This document shows positions 46,327 to 55,097 of a DNA stretch of 64,000 nt, piece after piece (the first letter of the stretch is position 1; each line of letters begins with the position of its first letter). The stretch comes from Saccharothrix carnea (GTDB lineage Bacteria > Actinomycetota > Actinomycetes > Mycobacteriales > Pseudonocardiaceae): contig NZ_PYAX01000006.1 in the NCBI RefSeq assembly GCF_003014735.1, forward strand, positions 310,001 to 374,000. Direction: 5' to 3'. A program made the position numbers and the translations under genes. Below the pieces are notes generated by a model. The model was not told the DNA's origin, made no database searches, and saw only the letters and a program-made list of their open reading frames with translations.

Positions 46327-47492
46327 CGGGGCACCCCCGCGAGCGGCAGGGGCAGCGGCAGCTTGCCCTGGGACAGGTCGCTCACCACTTCGGCGGGCGT
46401 CTTCAACGGCACGGCACCGCTGAGCACCGGTTCCAGCTGCCGGCACGTCTCGGCCAGCACACCGGGCACCCGACCGGGCTCGACGCCCTGGATGAGCTTG
46501 CAGACCAGCACGATCGGCGGCTGGTTCAGCTCGTTCAGGTCGGCGCGGACGTCGAGCGTGCCGGAGGCCGCGTTGTAGGCGTTCTGCAGGTTGCCCAGGG
46601 CCAGCGGCCCGACGTCCAGCGCCTCGGCCAGCGACGCGCGCTGGTCCACCAGGATCTGCGTGATGCCGGCGAGCTTGTCCACGTTCGACTTCAGCACGGC
46701 CCGGTTGTCCTGGATGAAGCCCTGCACCTGGCCGAGCGCGGTGGCCAGCTCGTTCAGCGCGCCGCCCAGGTTCTCCCGCTCGTCGGCCAGGAACCCGGCG
46801 ACCTCGGCCAGCTGCCGGTTGAGGTCGCGCACCTGGCTGTCGTTCGCGGCCAGCATCCCGGTGAACTTCTGCAGGTTGTCCACAGTGCCGAACAGGTCGT
46901 CCTTCGAGCCGGACAGCGTGCGCGCGGCGTCACCGAGCTGCTTGATCGTGTCACCGAGCGCCTGCCCGTTGCCCTCGAGGTTGGCCGCCGCCGAGTCGAG
47001 CAGCTCCGACAGCGCGCCGTCCTTGTTGGCCCCGTTCGGGCCGAGCGCGGTGGTCAGCTTGTCCAGGCTCGCGTACAGCTCGTCCAGCTCGACCGGGGTG
47101 GCGGTGCGCTCACGCGGGATGGTGGCGTTGTCGCCCATCACGTCGCCGCCGGTGTAGGCGGGCGCGAGCTGCACGTACCGGTCGCTGACCACGCTAGGCG
47201 CGACCACCACCGCTTGCGCCGCCGCCGGCACCTTCACCGTGCGGTCGAGCGACATCACGACCCGCACCGTCGTGCCCCGCGGCTCGACCTCCTCGATGGT
47301 GCCGACCCGCACGCCGAGCACCCGCACGTCCGAGCCCGGGTAGACGCCGACCGCCGCGCCGAACACGGCGGTCACCCGGCGGCTGTCGGCACCGGCGAAC
47401 ACCCACCACATCGCCGCCGCGGCCACGATCGCGAGCACGCACGCGATCGCGACGGCACGCACCAGGTCGCGGCCTGTTCTCGTGGTAGCCAC
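46323..47492 (-). CDS. mceD: Mce family protein MceD
   Basis: This 389-residue protein has one N-terminal membrane helix (about 12-33), the Mce domain (VGVYPGSDVRVLGVRVG near 48-64) and an extended helical region rich in Leu, Asn and Asp. The C-terminal stretch carries two cysteines (CKLIQG, CRQLEP) and ends with a Leu/Pro repeat. It starts one base after the mceC stop. Confidence 0.92.
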   Translation of the reverse strand: MATTRTGRDLVRAVAIACVLAIVAAAAMWWVFAGADSRRVTAVFGAAVGVYPGSDVRVLGVRVGTIEEVEPRGTTVRVVMSLDRTVKVPAAAQAVVVAPSVVSDRYVQLAPAYTGGDVMGDNATIPRERTATPVELDELYASLDKLTTALGPNGANKDGALSELLDSAAANLEGNGQALGDTIKQLGDAARTLSGSKDDLFGTVDNLQKFTGMLAANDSQVRDLNRQLAEVAGFLADERENLGGALNELATALGQVQGFIQDNRAVLKSNVDKLAGITQILVDQRASLAEALDVGPLALGNLQNAYNAASGTLDVRADLNELNQPPIVLVCKLIQGVEPGRVPGVLAETCRQLEPVLSGAVPLKTPAEVVSDLSQGKLPLPLPLAGVPR

Positions 47493-47493
47493 G

Positions 47494-48522
47494 TCAGTTC
47501 CCTCCCCCGGAAGGTGACGAGCGCTGCACGCCGGGAGGGAGGCAGCCCTCTTCGTTGAAGCCGACCACGCCGAGGTTCACCGAAGGCGGCAGCAGGCCGC
47601 AGATGTAGGTGTCGAACCAGCGGCCGTTGCCCAGCGTGTTGGCGAACACCCGGAAGAACGGGCCCATCAGCGACAGGCTTCGGTCGAGCGAGTCCTGGTT
47701 GCGCTGCAACATCGTGGCGACCCGGTCCAGCTGCTCCAGCGCGGGCCTCAGCTGCGCGGAGTTGTCGGCGACCAGGCCGGACAGCTCCTCGGACAGCTCA
47801 CGTGTGCCGCGCAGCAGCGCCCCGATCGCGTCCCGCCGCTTGCGCAGCTCCTCCAGCAGCAGGTTGCCGTCCGCGAGGAGCTTCTCGAACTGCTCGTTGC
47901 GGTCGGACAGGGTCTTGGTGATCTCGTTGGTGTTGGCCAGCAGCTGCGCCAGCTGCTCGTCGCGCGACGAGATCGTCTTCGACAGCGCAGACAGGCCGTC
48001 CAACGCCCCGCGCACGCTCTCCGCCGAGCCCTGGAACGTCTCCGACAGCACCTGGAAGCTCTCCGCGAGCTGCTGGGTGTCGATGGCGCCGACCGTGGAC
48101 GCCAGGCCGTTGAACGCCTCCTGCACGTCGTACGGCGACAGCGTGCGCTCGCGCGGGATCGGCTGCCCCGGGTCCAGCGGCTCGGAGCCCTGCGGGTCCA
48201 GCGCCAGGAACTTCTGCCCGAGCAGGGTCTTGATCCTGATCACCGCGGTCGTGCGGTCGCCCACCCAGGCGTCCTTGACCCGGAACGACACCTTCACCTT
48301 GTCGCCGTCCAGCTCGACCTCGGTCACCTTGCCGACCTTCACCCCGGCCACCCGCACCTCGTTCGACGGGATCAGCCCCGCCGCCTCGGTGAACTCGGCC
48401 GAGTACGTGGTGCCGCCGCCGATGATCGGCAGGTCGTCGGAGTAGAAGGTGGCGAGCAGCAGGAGGGCGATCACGGTGAGGCTGACCACGCCGACCGTCA
48501 CCGGGTTGCGTTGGGCGTTCAT
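47494..48522 (-). CDS. mceC: Mce family protein MceC
   Basis: ATG at 48522 gives a 342-residue protein (MNAQRNPVTVGVVSLTVIAL) with an N-terminal membrane helix, the Mce domain (AAGLIPSNEVRVAGVKVGKV near 47-66), a long helical middle part, and a C-terminal pair of cysteines (YICGLLPPS, EEGCLPPG). It overlaps the mceB stop as ATGA. Confidence 0.92.
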   Translation of the reverse strand: MNAQRNPVTVGVVSLTVIALLLLATFYSDDLPIIGGGTTYSAEFTEAAGLIPSNEVRVAGVKVGKVTEVELDGDKVKVSFRVKDAWVGDRTTAVIRIKTLLGQKFLALDPQGSEPLDPGQPIPRERTLSPYDVQEAFNGLASTVGAIDTQQLAESFQVLSETFQGSAESVRGALDGLSALSKTISSRDEQLAQLLANTNEITKTLSDRNEQFEKLLADGNLLLEELRKRRDAIGALLRGTRELSEELSGLVADNSAQLRPALEQLDRVATMLQRNQDSLDRSLSLMGPFFRVFANTLGNGRWFDTYICGLLPPSVNLGVVGFNEEGCLPPGVQRSSPSGGGN

Positions 48523-49547
48523 CGGCGGCACCTCGGCTGCGTGACCGGCAGAGCCGTGATCGGGATCGGGTCGTTGATGATCGGCGGCACGGCCACCTGG
48601 CCGGTGCCCTCGCACAGGAAGAAGTTGAACCAGGACCCGTAGGACGCGGTCCGCGACATCGCCTCGATCTTGCCCGGCAGGGTCCGGATGACGCCCTCCA
48701 CGACCGTCTCGTGGTCGGCCAGCGTCTGCGACACCAGGCCGAGGTCGGCGATGTCGTCCTTCAGCGGCTGCCGCGACTGGTCGAGCAGGTCGGCGGTGGT
48801 GTTGGTCAGCTCGCCCATGGCGCTGATCGCGTCACCGATCGGCTCCCGGTCGCCCGCGAGGCCCGTCGTCAGCTCCTGCAACGTCGTGACCAGCGTGGAC
48901 ACCTGCTCGGTGCGCGAGTTCACGGTGTCCAGCACGGCGTTGAGGTTGGTGATCACCTCACCGATCACCTGGTCCCGGCTCGCCAGCGTCGACGTCAGCG
49001 ACGCGGTGTGGCGCAGCAGGCTGTCGATCGTGCCGCCCTCGCCCTGCAACACCTGGATGATCTCGTTGGACAGCTTGTTCACGTCGTCCGGGTTCAGCGC
49101 CTGGAACAGCGGCTTGAAGCCGTTGAACAGCACGGTCAGGTCGAGCGCGGGCTTGGTGCGCTCCAGCGGGATCACGTCGCCGGGCTCGAGCGCGGACGCG
49201 TCGCCCACGCCGTGCTCCAGCGAGATGTACCGCTGGCCGACGAGGTTGCGGTACTTGATCGTCGCGGTGACCGACGCGGGCAGCGTGCGGTCGCCCTCCA
49301 GCGAGAACTCCACCTCCGCCAGCCGCCGGTCGACCACCCGGATCTCGTCGACCTGGCCGACCCGGACGCCCGCGATGCGGATGTCGTCGCCCTCGTTGAG
49401 CGCCGTCACGTCGGTGAACCGGGCGGTGTAGCCGGTGGCGCCGTTGAAGTTGACGTTCGAGATGGTCACCGCGAGCAGCGCGGTCGCCAGGATCGTGATC
49501 GCGGCGAACACGGACAGCTTGACCAGCGGCGCGGCCAGCGACCTCAT
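48519..49547 (-). CDS. mceB: Mce family protein MceB
   Basis: This 342-residue protein starts MRSLAAPLVKLSVFAAITIL, a membrane anchor. The Mce domain follows (ALNEGDDIRIAGVRVGQVDEI, cited in part, near 48-68), then helical repeats and a C-terminal FFLCEGTGQ ... PRCRR segment with two cysteines. It overlaps the mceA stop as ATGA. Length is usual for MceB. Confidence 0.93.
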   Translation of the reverse strand: MRSLAAPLVKLSVFAAITILATALLAVTISNVNFNGATGYTARFTDVTALNEGDDIRIAGVRVGQVDEIRVVDRRLAEVEFSLEGDRTLPASVTATIKYRNLVGQRYISLEHGVGDASALEPGDVIPLERTKPALDLTVLFNGFKPLFQALNPDDVNKLSNEIIQVLQGEGGTIDSLLRHTASLTSTLASRDQVIGEVITNLNAVLDTVNSRTEQVSTLVTTLQELTTGLAGDREPIGDAISAMGELTNTTADLLDQSRQPLKDDIADLGLVSQTLADHETVVEGVIRTLPGKIEAMSRTASYGSWFNFFLCEGTGQVAVPPIINDPIPITALPVTQPRCRR

Positions 49548-50872
49548 GCCGTCACCTCCGCTCCCCGGTACAGGGGGCCGAGCAGCAGCGCGGTGAAGCT
49601 CGGCATCTCGTCCTCCTCCAGGCCGAACTGCGGTGCGAGCAGCGCGGCCAGGAAGTCCTGCTCCTCGGGCGAGTTGGCCAGCGACGGCACGCCGCTGAAC
49701 GACGACACGACCGTGCCGTCGTCCCGGATCGTGCCCGTGTTCGGCGGCAGCACGCCGTCCGCGGCCACCCGGGCGGGCGGCGGTGACGTCGAGCCGTCCT
49801 TGACCGGGCCCTCCGGCGGGTACTGGGGGAACGGGTCCGGCCGCGGCACGATGTCGTAGCAGCGCGGGCCGCGCTTGTCGGCGTACTCCGGGTCGTCCTT
49901 GCCCGGCTCGTACTTGCCGCGGTTGGCGGTGATCTCCAGCGTGATGTGCAGGCCGGGCTCGTCGGTGCCCTTGCCGAACACCTGGTCCATGATCGGCTTG
50001 AACTCGGCGAGGCCCTTGAGCAGGCACGGGTACTCGGGCGAGTACTTCGCCAGCAGCTCCAACGTCGGCCTGCTGACGTCGGCGAGCTGGATCAGGTTGT
50101 TCTTGTTCACCGCGAGGAAGCCGTGCAGGTCCAGCGACGTGGTGGTCAGCGTGCCGTACATGGCCAGCAGGTTGTCCCGCTGCTCGACCAGCGTGCGGCT
50201 GGTGACCGTGGCGTCCGACAGCGCCTGCACCAGGTCCGGCGCGGCGTCGGCGTAGACGTGGGAGACGTCGGCGAGGCGGCTGATGCCGTCCTTGAGCTTG
50301 GGCAGCTGCGGGTTGAACTCGCCCAGGTAGGCGTCGAGCTGCACCAGCGTCTCGCCCAGCGGCTTGCCCCGGTTCTCCAGCGCCTGCGACATCGCGGTCA
50401 GCGTGGTGGCCAGCTTCTCCGGCTGCACGGCCTGCAGCACCGGCATCAGGTCGTCGAGCACGCGTTCCAGCTCGATGGCGCTGCTGGAGCGGTCCTGCTC
50501 GATGACGGCACCCTCGCGCAGCGGTGCCTGCCGCTCGGCGGGCAGCACCAGGTTCACGTACCGCTCGCCGAACAGGGTCTTCGGCAGCAGGCGCGCGGAG
50601 ACGTTGGCCGGGATGTGCTCGACCTGCTCGGGGTCGAGCGCCAGGTCCAGCTCGGCGCCGTCGCCCGAGGTCCGGATGCCCTTGACCTGGCCGACGATCA
50701 TGCCGCGGACCTTGACGTCGGAGTCGATCAGCAGCTGGTTGCCGACCCGGTCGGTCTTCAGCGTCACCTTCACGACCTCGGTGAACGCGTCGTTGTACAG
50801 CGCCACGGTGAAGGAGAGGAAGAGGGCGATGACCGCGATGAACACGACGCCCAGGAGTCGCCGCTTGATCAT
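49544..50872 (-). CDS. mceA: Mce family protein MceA
   Basis: ATG at 50872 gives 442 residues. An N-terminal membrane helix (about 5-25) is followed by the Mce domain (QLLIDSDVKVRGMIVGQVKG, about 46-65), a long helical segment, and a C-terminal domain with YPCLLKGLAEF and CYDIVPRPD. The latter matches the extended C-terminal region seen in MceA-type proteins. It is the first Mce gene after the two permeases and overlaps yrbEB as ATGA. Confidence 0.93.
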   Translation of the reverse strand: MIKRRLLGVVFIAVIALFLSFTVALYNDAFTEVVKVTLKTDRVGNQLLIDSDVKVRGMIVGQVKGIRTSGDGAELDLALDPEQVEHIPANVSARLLPKTLFGERYVNLVLPAERQAPLREGAVIEQDRSSSAIELERVLDDLMPVLQAVQPEKLATTLTAMSQALENRGKPLGETLVQLDAYLGEFNPQLPKLKDGISRLADVSHVYADAAPDLVQALSDATVTSRTLVEQRDNLLAMYGTLTTTSLDLHGFLAVNKNNLIQLADVSRPTLELLAKYSPEYPCLLKGLAEFKPIMDQVFGKGTDEPGLHITLEITANRGKYEPGKDDPEYADKRGPRCYDIVPRPDPFPQYPPEGPVKDGSTSPPPARVAADGVLPPNTGTIRDDGTVVSSFSGVPSLANSPEEQDFLAALLAPQFGLEEDEMPSFTALLLGPLYRGAEVTA

Positions 50873-51708
50873 CCCGCGATCCTCACCGTCGTCGTCGTGC
50901 CCCAGATGGCCATGCTCAGGAAGAAGTCCAGCAGGCTCGTGGTGACGATCGCGGTGCGGACCGCGCGGCCCACCGCGACACCCACGCCCGCCGGGCCGCC
51001 GCTGGCGCGGTAGCCGTAGTAGCAGTGCGTCAGGATGATCACCACGGCGAAGACGAGCACCTTGCCGAACGACCAGAGCACGTCCACCGGTGGTAGGAAC
51101 AGGTTGAAGTAGTGGTCGTACGTGCCCGCCGACTGCCCGTAGAACTCGACCGTGATGAACCTGGCCGCCAGGTACGAGGTGAGCAGGCCGATCACGTACA
51201 GCGGGATGATCGCGATGAAACCCGCGATGATCCGCGTGGTGACCAGGTACGGCAGGCTGGGGATGCCCATGACCTCCAGCGCGTCGATCTCCTCGGAGAT
51301 CCGCATCGCGCCCAGCTGCGCGGTGAAGCCGGAGCCCACGGTCGCGCTCAGCGCCAGTCCCGCGACCAGCGGCGCGATCTCGCGGGTGTTGAAGTACGCG
51401 GACACGAAGCCCGCGAACGCCGACGTGCCGATCTGGTTCAGCGCGGTGAAGCCCTGCAGGCCGACGACCGTGCCGGTGAACACCGACAGGCCCACCATCA
51501 CGCCGATCGTGCCGCCGATGACGGCCAGCGCGCCCGACCCGAAGCTCACCTCGGCCAGCAGCCGCAGCGTCTCGCGCAGGTAGCGGGTCAGCGTGCGCGG
51601 GATCCAGCAGATCGCCCGGACGTAGAACCACAGCTGGTCGCCGAAGGTGTCCAGCATCGCCAGCGGCGCGTTCGCCACCTTGCGGAACCGGTCGGTGCTC
51701 GTGGCCAT
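50869..51708 (-). CDS. yrbEB: YrbE/MlaE family permease, second copy
   Basis: This is the membrane permease subunit of the Mce ABC transporter, 279 residues with about five to six helices. The family motif for ATPase coupling is clear: EEIDALEVMGIPSLPYLV near residue 140. In MlaE-type proteins this EQ-loop-like segment contacts the ATPase. It pairs with yrbEA to form the permease dimer. Its ATG lies one base before the yrbEA stop region ends, so the genes are adjacent. Confidence 0.94.
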   Translation of the reverse strand: MATSTDRFRKVANAPLAMLDTFGDQLWFYVRAICWIPRTLTRYLRETLRLLAEVSFGSGALAVIGGTIGVMVGLSVFTGTVVGLQGFTALNQIGTSAFAGFVSAYFNTREIAPLVAGLALSATVGSGFTAQLGAMRISEEIDALEVMGIPSLPYLVTTRIIAGFIAIIPLYVIGLLTSYLAARFITVEFYGQSAGTYDHYFNLFLPPVDVLWSFGKVLVFAVVIILTHCYYGYRASGGPAGVGVAVGRAVRTAIVTTSLLDFFLSMAIWGTTTTVRIAG

Positions 51709-51709
51709 C

Positions 51710-52495
51710 TCAGCTCCCCTTCGCCGGGACGACCTGGAGGTAGATCGTGGTGAGGACGAAGTTCACGAAGAACAGCAGCAGGAACGTGATGACCACGGCC
51801 TGGTTGACCGCGTCGCCGACGCCCTTGGGCCCGCCCGCCGGGTTCAGGCCCCGGTAGGCGGCCACGATGCCCGCGATGAACCCGAAGATCAGCGCCTTGA
51901 TCTCGGAGATCCACAGGTCCGGCAGCTGCGCCAGGGCGCTGAAGCTCGCCAGGTACGCGCCGGGTGTGCCGTCCTGCAGGATCACGTTGAAGAAGTAGCC
52001 GCCCATCACGCCGACCACGCTGACCATGCCGTTGAGCAGGACGCTGACCAGCATCGCGGCCAGCACCCGCGGCACGACCAGGCGCTGGATCGGCGAGACG
52101 CCCAGCACCTCCATGGCGTCGATCTCCTCGCGGATCTTGCGCGAGCCGAGGTCCGCGCAGATCGCCGAGCCGCCCGCGCCCGCGATGAGCAGGGCCGTCA
52201 CGATCGGGCTGGCCTGCTGGATGATCGCCAGCACGCTCGCCGCGCCGGTGAACGACTGCGCGCCGATCTGCCTGGTCAGCGACCCGATCTGGAGCGCGAT
52301 GACCGCGCCGAACGGGATCGACACCAGCGCGGTCGGCAGCACCGTCACGCTCACCACGAACCAGCACTGCTGGATGAACTCCCGCAGCTGGAACGGGCGG
52401 CGGAACGTGTTGCGCGCGACGTCGATGGCGAGCCCGAACATCCGCCCCGTTTCGCGCAGCGCGCCGACGCCGGGGAACGTCGCCGGTGAGCTCAC
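51710..52495 (-). CDS. yrbEA: YrbE/MlaE family permease, first copy
   Basis: GTG at 52495 overlaps the ATPase stop as GTGA and gives a 261-residue permease. The coupling motif EEIDAMEVLGVSPIQRLVVPR (cited in part) and the AGAGGSAICADLGSRKI segment are typical of MlaE/YrbE proteins. It forms the transmembrane part of the importer with YrbEB. Translational coupling to the ATPase suggests matched production. Confidence 0.94.
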   Translation of the reverse strand: MSSPATFPGVGALRETGRMFGLAIDVARNTFRRPFQLREFIQQCWFVVSVTVLPTALVSIPFGAVIALQIGSLTRQIGAQSFTGAASVLAIIQQASPIVTALLIAGAGGSAICADLGSRKIREEIDAMEVLGVSPIQRLVVPRVLAAMLVSVLLNGMVSVVGVMGGYFFNVILQDGTPGAYLASFSALAQLPDLWISEIKALIFGFIAGIVAAYRGLNPAGGPKGVGDAVNQAVVITFLLLFFVNFVLTTIYLQVVPAKGS

Positions 52496-53565
52496 AGCAC
52501 GCCCCCCTGCCGGGGCCACGGGCTCGGTGTGATCGGGCCGGTCCGGTCACCGGCGTCGGCCATCACCCGGTAGTGGCTGCGCTCCTCGGGCGTGAGGCTG
52601 GCGATGATGCCCTGCTGGGCCTCGGGCGGCAGCGTGTGCAGGATGCTCATCACCCGGTCCTTGCGCCGCCGCACCGCGCCACGCGGCGGCAGGCCCGGCG
52701 TCGGCTCCAACTGCGGCACGACGCCGCGCACGTCCTCGTCCGGCGGACCGTCCGCGTGACCCGCCTCGCGGTGGGCCAGCTCGGCGGCCATCGTCGCCTG
52801 GTCCTTCTCCTCCGACATGCCGATCGGGCCGATGCGGCGGCCGTTGAGGAACTGCTCGACCACCGGTTCGTCGCTGGTCAGCAGCACCTCGCGCGGGCCG
52901 AACATGACCAGTTCGCGGCGGAACAGCATGCCGAGGTTGTCCGGGACCGTGCGGGCCACGGTGATGTTGTGGGTGACGATCAGGATCGTCGCGTCGATCT
53001 GCGCGTTCAGGTCGATCAGCAGCTGGCTGAGGTAGGCCGTGCGGACCGGGTCGAGGCCGGAGTCCGGCTCGTCGCAGAGGATGATCTCGGGGTCGAGCAC
53101 CAGAGCGCGGGCCAGGCCGGCGCGCTTGCGCATACCGCCGGAGATCTCGCCGGGGAGCTTCTTCTCCGCGCCGACGAGGCCGACCATCTCCATCTTCTCC
53201 AGCACGATCCGCCGGACCTCGGCCTCGGTCTTGCGGGTGTGCTCGCGCAGCGGGAAGGCGACGTTGTCGAAGAGGTTCATCGAGCCGAACAGCGCGCCGT
53301 CCTGGAACAGCACGCCGAACAGCTTGCGGATCTCGTAGAGCTTGTGCTCGGAGCAGCGGACCAGGTCCACGCCGTTGATGACGATCTTGCCCTGCTCCGG
53401 TTTGAGCAGCCCGACCAGGGATTTCAGGAAGACGGACTTGCCCGTGCCAGACGGTCCGAGCATCACGCTGACCTCGCCGGGAGGGAGGGTGAGCGTGACG
53501 TCCCGCCAGATGGTCTGCTTGCCGAAGGACTTGGTCAGGCCCTCGACGACCACCTCGACGCCCAT
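52492..53565 (-). CDS. mceG: Mce transporter ATPase (MceG/Mkl)
   Basis: This ABC ATPase powers Mce import. The 357-residue protein has Walker A GPSGTGKS (38-45), signature ISGGMRKRAGLARAL, Walker B ILCDEPDSGLDP and the H-loop IVTHN. A C-terminal extension of about 100 residues beyond the ATPase core (from about 255) is characteristic of Mkl/MceG and is thought to contact the transporter or regulators. It is the first gene of a ten-gene operon and is encoded directly beside its permeases. The 260-base gap upstream holds the rplL terminator and direct repeats. Confidence 0.95.
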   Translation of the reverse strand: MGVEVVVEGLTKSFGKQTIWRDVTLTLPPGEVSVMLGPSGTGKSVFLKSLVGLLKPEQGKIVINGVDLVRCSEHKLYEIRKLFGVLFQDGALFGSMNLFDNVAFPLREHTRKTEAEVRRIVLEKMEMVGLVGAEKKLPGEISGGMRKRAGLARALVLDPEIILCDEPDSGLDPVRTAYLSQLLIDLNAQIDATILIVTHNITVARTVPDNLGMLFRRELVMFGPREVLLTSDEPVVEQFLNGRRIGPIGMSEEKDQATMAAELAHREAGHADGPPDEDVRGVVPQLEPTPGLPPRGAVRRRKDRVMSILHTLPPEAQQGIIASLTPEERSHYRVMADAGDRTGPITPSPWPRQGGVL

Positions 53566-53655
53566 CGCACCTCCAGGTCAGTGGCAGCAACGCCAGACGC
53601 CGGACAGGCCGGTGTCATACCGGTGCAACGAGGCCGCCCCGACGTGGTTACTCAC

Positions 53656-53687
53656 CAGTTGGGTTAATGCGGTCTCAGCTGGGTAAC
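53656..53687. promoter_or_regulatory. Direct repeats, candidate operator of the mce operon
   Basis: CAGTTGGGTTAA (53656-53667) and CAGCTGGGTAAC (53676-53687) start exactly 20 bases apart, two helical turns, in the spacer upstream of the mce operon. This could be a tandem binding site for a regulator. No -35/-10 pair could be fixed with confidence nearby. Confidence 0.35.
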
Positions 53688-53771
53688 GGTGTGAGCCGGC
53701 TCATCCCGCACTGCCACCCGATCGTGGGGCACAGCCGCCGACGTGGTCAAGATCACCGACCCGAGACAGCA

Positions 53772-53806
53772 CGAAGGCGGACACCCGGATCGGGTGCCCG
53801 CCTTCG
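53772..53806 (-). terminator. Terminator of rplJL
   Basis: A 16-bp stem (CGAAGGCGGACACCCG / CGGGTGCCCGCCTTCG) with a three-base loop lies 20 bases after the rplL stop. The single A/C mismatch on the plus strand becomes a G-U pair in the minus-strand RNA, which argues for minus-strand function. No strong U tract follows. Confidence 0.75.
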
Positions 53807-53825
53807 CAGCAGCGACAGCGCTAGA

Positions 53826-54215
53826 TCACTTGAGCGAGATCTTGGCGCCGGCAGCCTCGAGCTTCTCCTTGGCGGCGTCGGCGACGTCCTTCGCCACGTT
53901 CTCCAGCAGCGGCTTCGGAGCGGACTCGACCAGCTCCTTGGCCTCCTTCAGGCCCAGGCCCGAGACGACCTCGCGGACGACCTTGATGACCTGGATCTTC
54001 TTGTCGCCGGCGCCCTCGAGGACGACGGTGAACTCGTCCTTCTCCTCCTCGGCGGGGGCAGCGGCGCCGGCCGGGCCGGCAGCGGCGGCAACGGCGACCG
54101 GAGCGGCGGCGGTGACCTCGAAGGTCTCCTCGAAGTCCTTCACGAACTTCGACAGCTCCAGGAGGGTCATCTCCTTGAACGCGTCGAGCAGCTCGTCGGT
54201 GCTGAGCTTCGCCAT
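53826..54215 (-). CDS. rplL: 50S ribosomal protein bL12 (L7/L12)
   Basis: This is the multi-copy stalk protein that recruits translation GTPases. The 129-residue protein has the N-terminal dimerisation helices ([20 protein letters not shown]), an Ala/Pro-rich hinge (about 38-56) and the C-terminal factor-binding domain ([25 protein letters not shown], cited in part). It follows rplJ by 63 bases. Confidence 0.98.
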   Translation of the reverse strand: MAKLSTDELLDAFKEMTLLELSKFVKDFEETFEVTAAAPVAVAAAAGPAGAAAPAEEEKDEFTVVLEGAGDKKIQVIKVVREVVSGLGLKEAKELVESAPKPLLENVAKDVADAAKEKLEAAGAKISLK

Positions 54216-54278
54216 GATGGCGGTCCTTTCTCTTTCAACGCCCGAACTGCGGCCGGGACGCGGAGTTTCCGGGTGTGA

Positions 54279-54836
54279 TCAGCTTTCGGCCGGAGCGTCG
54301 GCCTCGGCGGCGGCAGGCGCCTCCGCGGCCTTCTTCTCCTGGAGGGCAGCAGCCAGGCGAGCGACCTGGGAGGCGGGGGCCTGGAACAGACCCGCGGCCT
54401 TGGCCAGGTTGCCCTTCATCGCGCCCGCCAGCTTGGCGAGCAGCACCTCACGGGTCTCGAGGTCCGCGATGGCGGTGACCTCTTCGACCGAGAGGGGGCG
54501 GCCGTCCATGTAGCCGCCCTTGATGACCAGGGCCTTGTTGTCCTTCGCGAAGTCACGCAGGGCCTTGGCCGCGTCGACCGGTTCGCCTTCGACGAAGGCG
54601 ATGGCGGTCGGGCCGACGAGCAGGGCCTCGAGCCCCTGCACGCCCGCGTCCTCGGCGGCACGCTTGACCAGCGTGTTCTTCGCAACGGTGTACGTGGTGC
54701 CCGCGCCGAGAGCGCGACGCAGCGTGGTGAGCTGCGCCATGGAGAGGCCGCGGTACTCGGTCACGACAGCGGCCGAGCTTCCACGGAACTTGTCCGTGAG
54801 CTCGGCGACGGCCGAAACCTTGCTGGGCTTCGCCAT
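54279..54836 (-). CDS. rplJ: 50S ribosomal protein uL10
   Basis: uL10 anchors the bL12 stalk dimers. The 185-residue protein has the core [24 protein letters not shown] (cited in part) and a C-terminal helix [14 protein letters not shown] for bL12 binding, followed by an acidic tail. In many bacteria uL10-bL12 represses its own operon through the mRNA leader, and such a leader is present upstream here. Confidence 0.98.
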   Translation of the reverse strand: MAKPSKVSAVAELTDKFRGSSAAVVTEYRGLSMAQLTTLRRALGAGTTYTVAKNTLVKRAAEDAGVQGLEALLVGPTAIAFVEGEPVDAAKALRDFAKDNKALVIKGGYMDGRPLSVEEVTAIADLETREVLLAKLAGAMKGNLAKAAGLFQAPASQVARLAAALQEKKAAEAPAAAEADAPAES

Positions 54837-55048
54837 GATCGCCTCCTCTCTGGGCTAAGTGACGCGCCGGTCGAGCCGAGAGGTCCGCGCAAAGCAAAAA
54901 CGCCCCTGCGCAGCAGCACGGGGCGTGACGGGCGTGCGAGCACGCTCGATTCTTCCTCGTTCTCCTGCGCGGGCCGCCCGCTTCGCGGGACCTTCGTTCC
55001 CCGTCACGTGGACAGGGATGACCAGCGGTCTTTGGTGAACCGTCGACA
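54837..55048 (-). promoter_or_regulatory. L10-type leader of rplJL with attenuator
   Basis: About 200 bases of untranslated leader precede rplJ. It contains a terminator hairpin at 54900-54926, stem ACGCCCC / GGGGCGT extended by TGC/GCA, followed on the minus strand by TTTTTGCTTT. A terminator ahead of the first gene, with no upstream gene on this strand to end, is expected for the L10 leader, in which uL10-bL12 binding favours termination. The fold of the binding site was not verified. Confidence 0.7.
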
Positions 55049-55078
55049 ACACTAGCAGGGGCACTGACGGTGACCCAA
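55049..55078 (-). promoter_or_regulatory. Candidate promoter of rplJL
   Basis: On the minus strand TTGGGT (55073-55078) and TAGTGT (55049-55054) are 18 bases apart. The predicted start near 55042 gives a leader of about 205 bases that includes the attenuator. It lies about 20 bases from the start of the divergent proline-rich protein gene. Confidence 0.55.
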
Positions 55079-55097
55079 ATCGGTCATGATGTGACGC

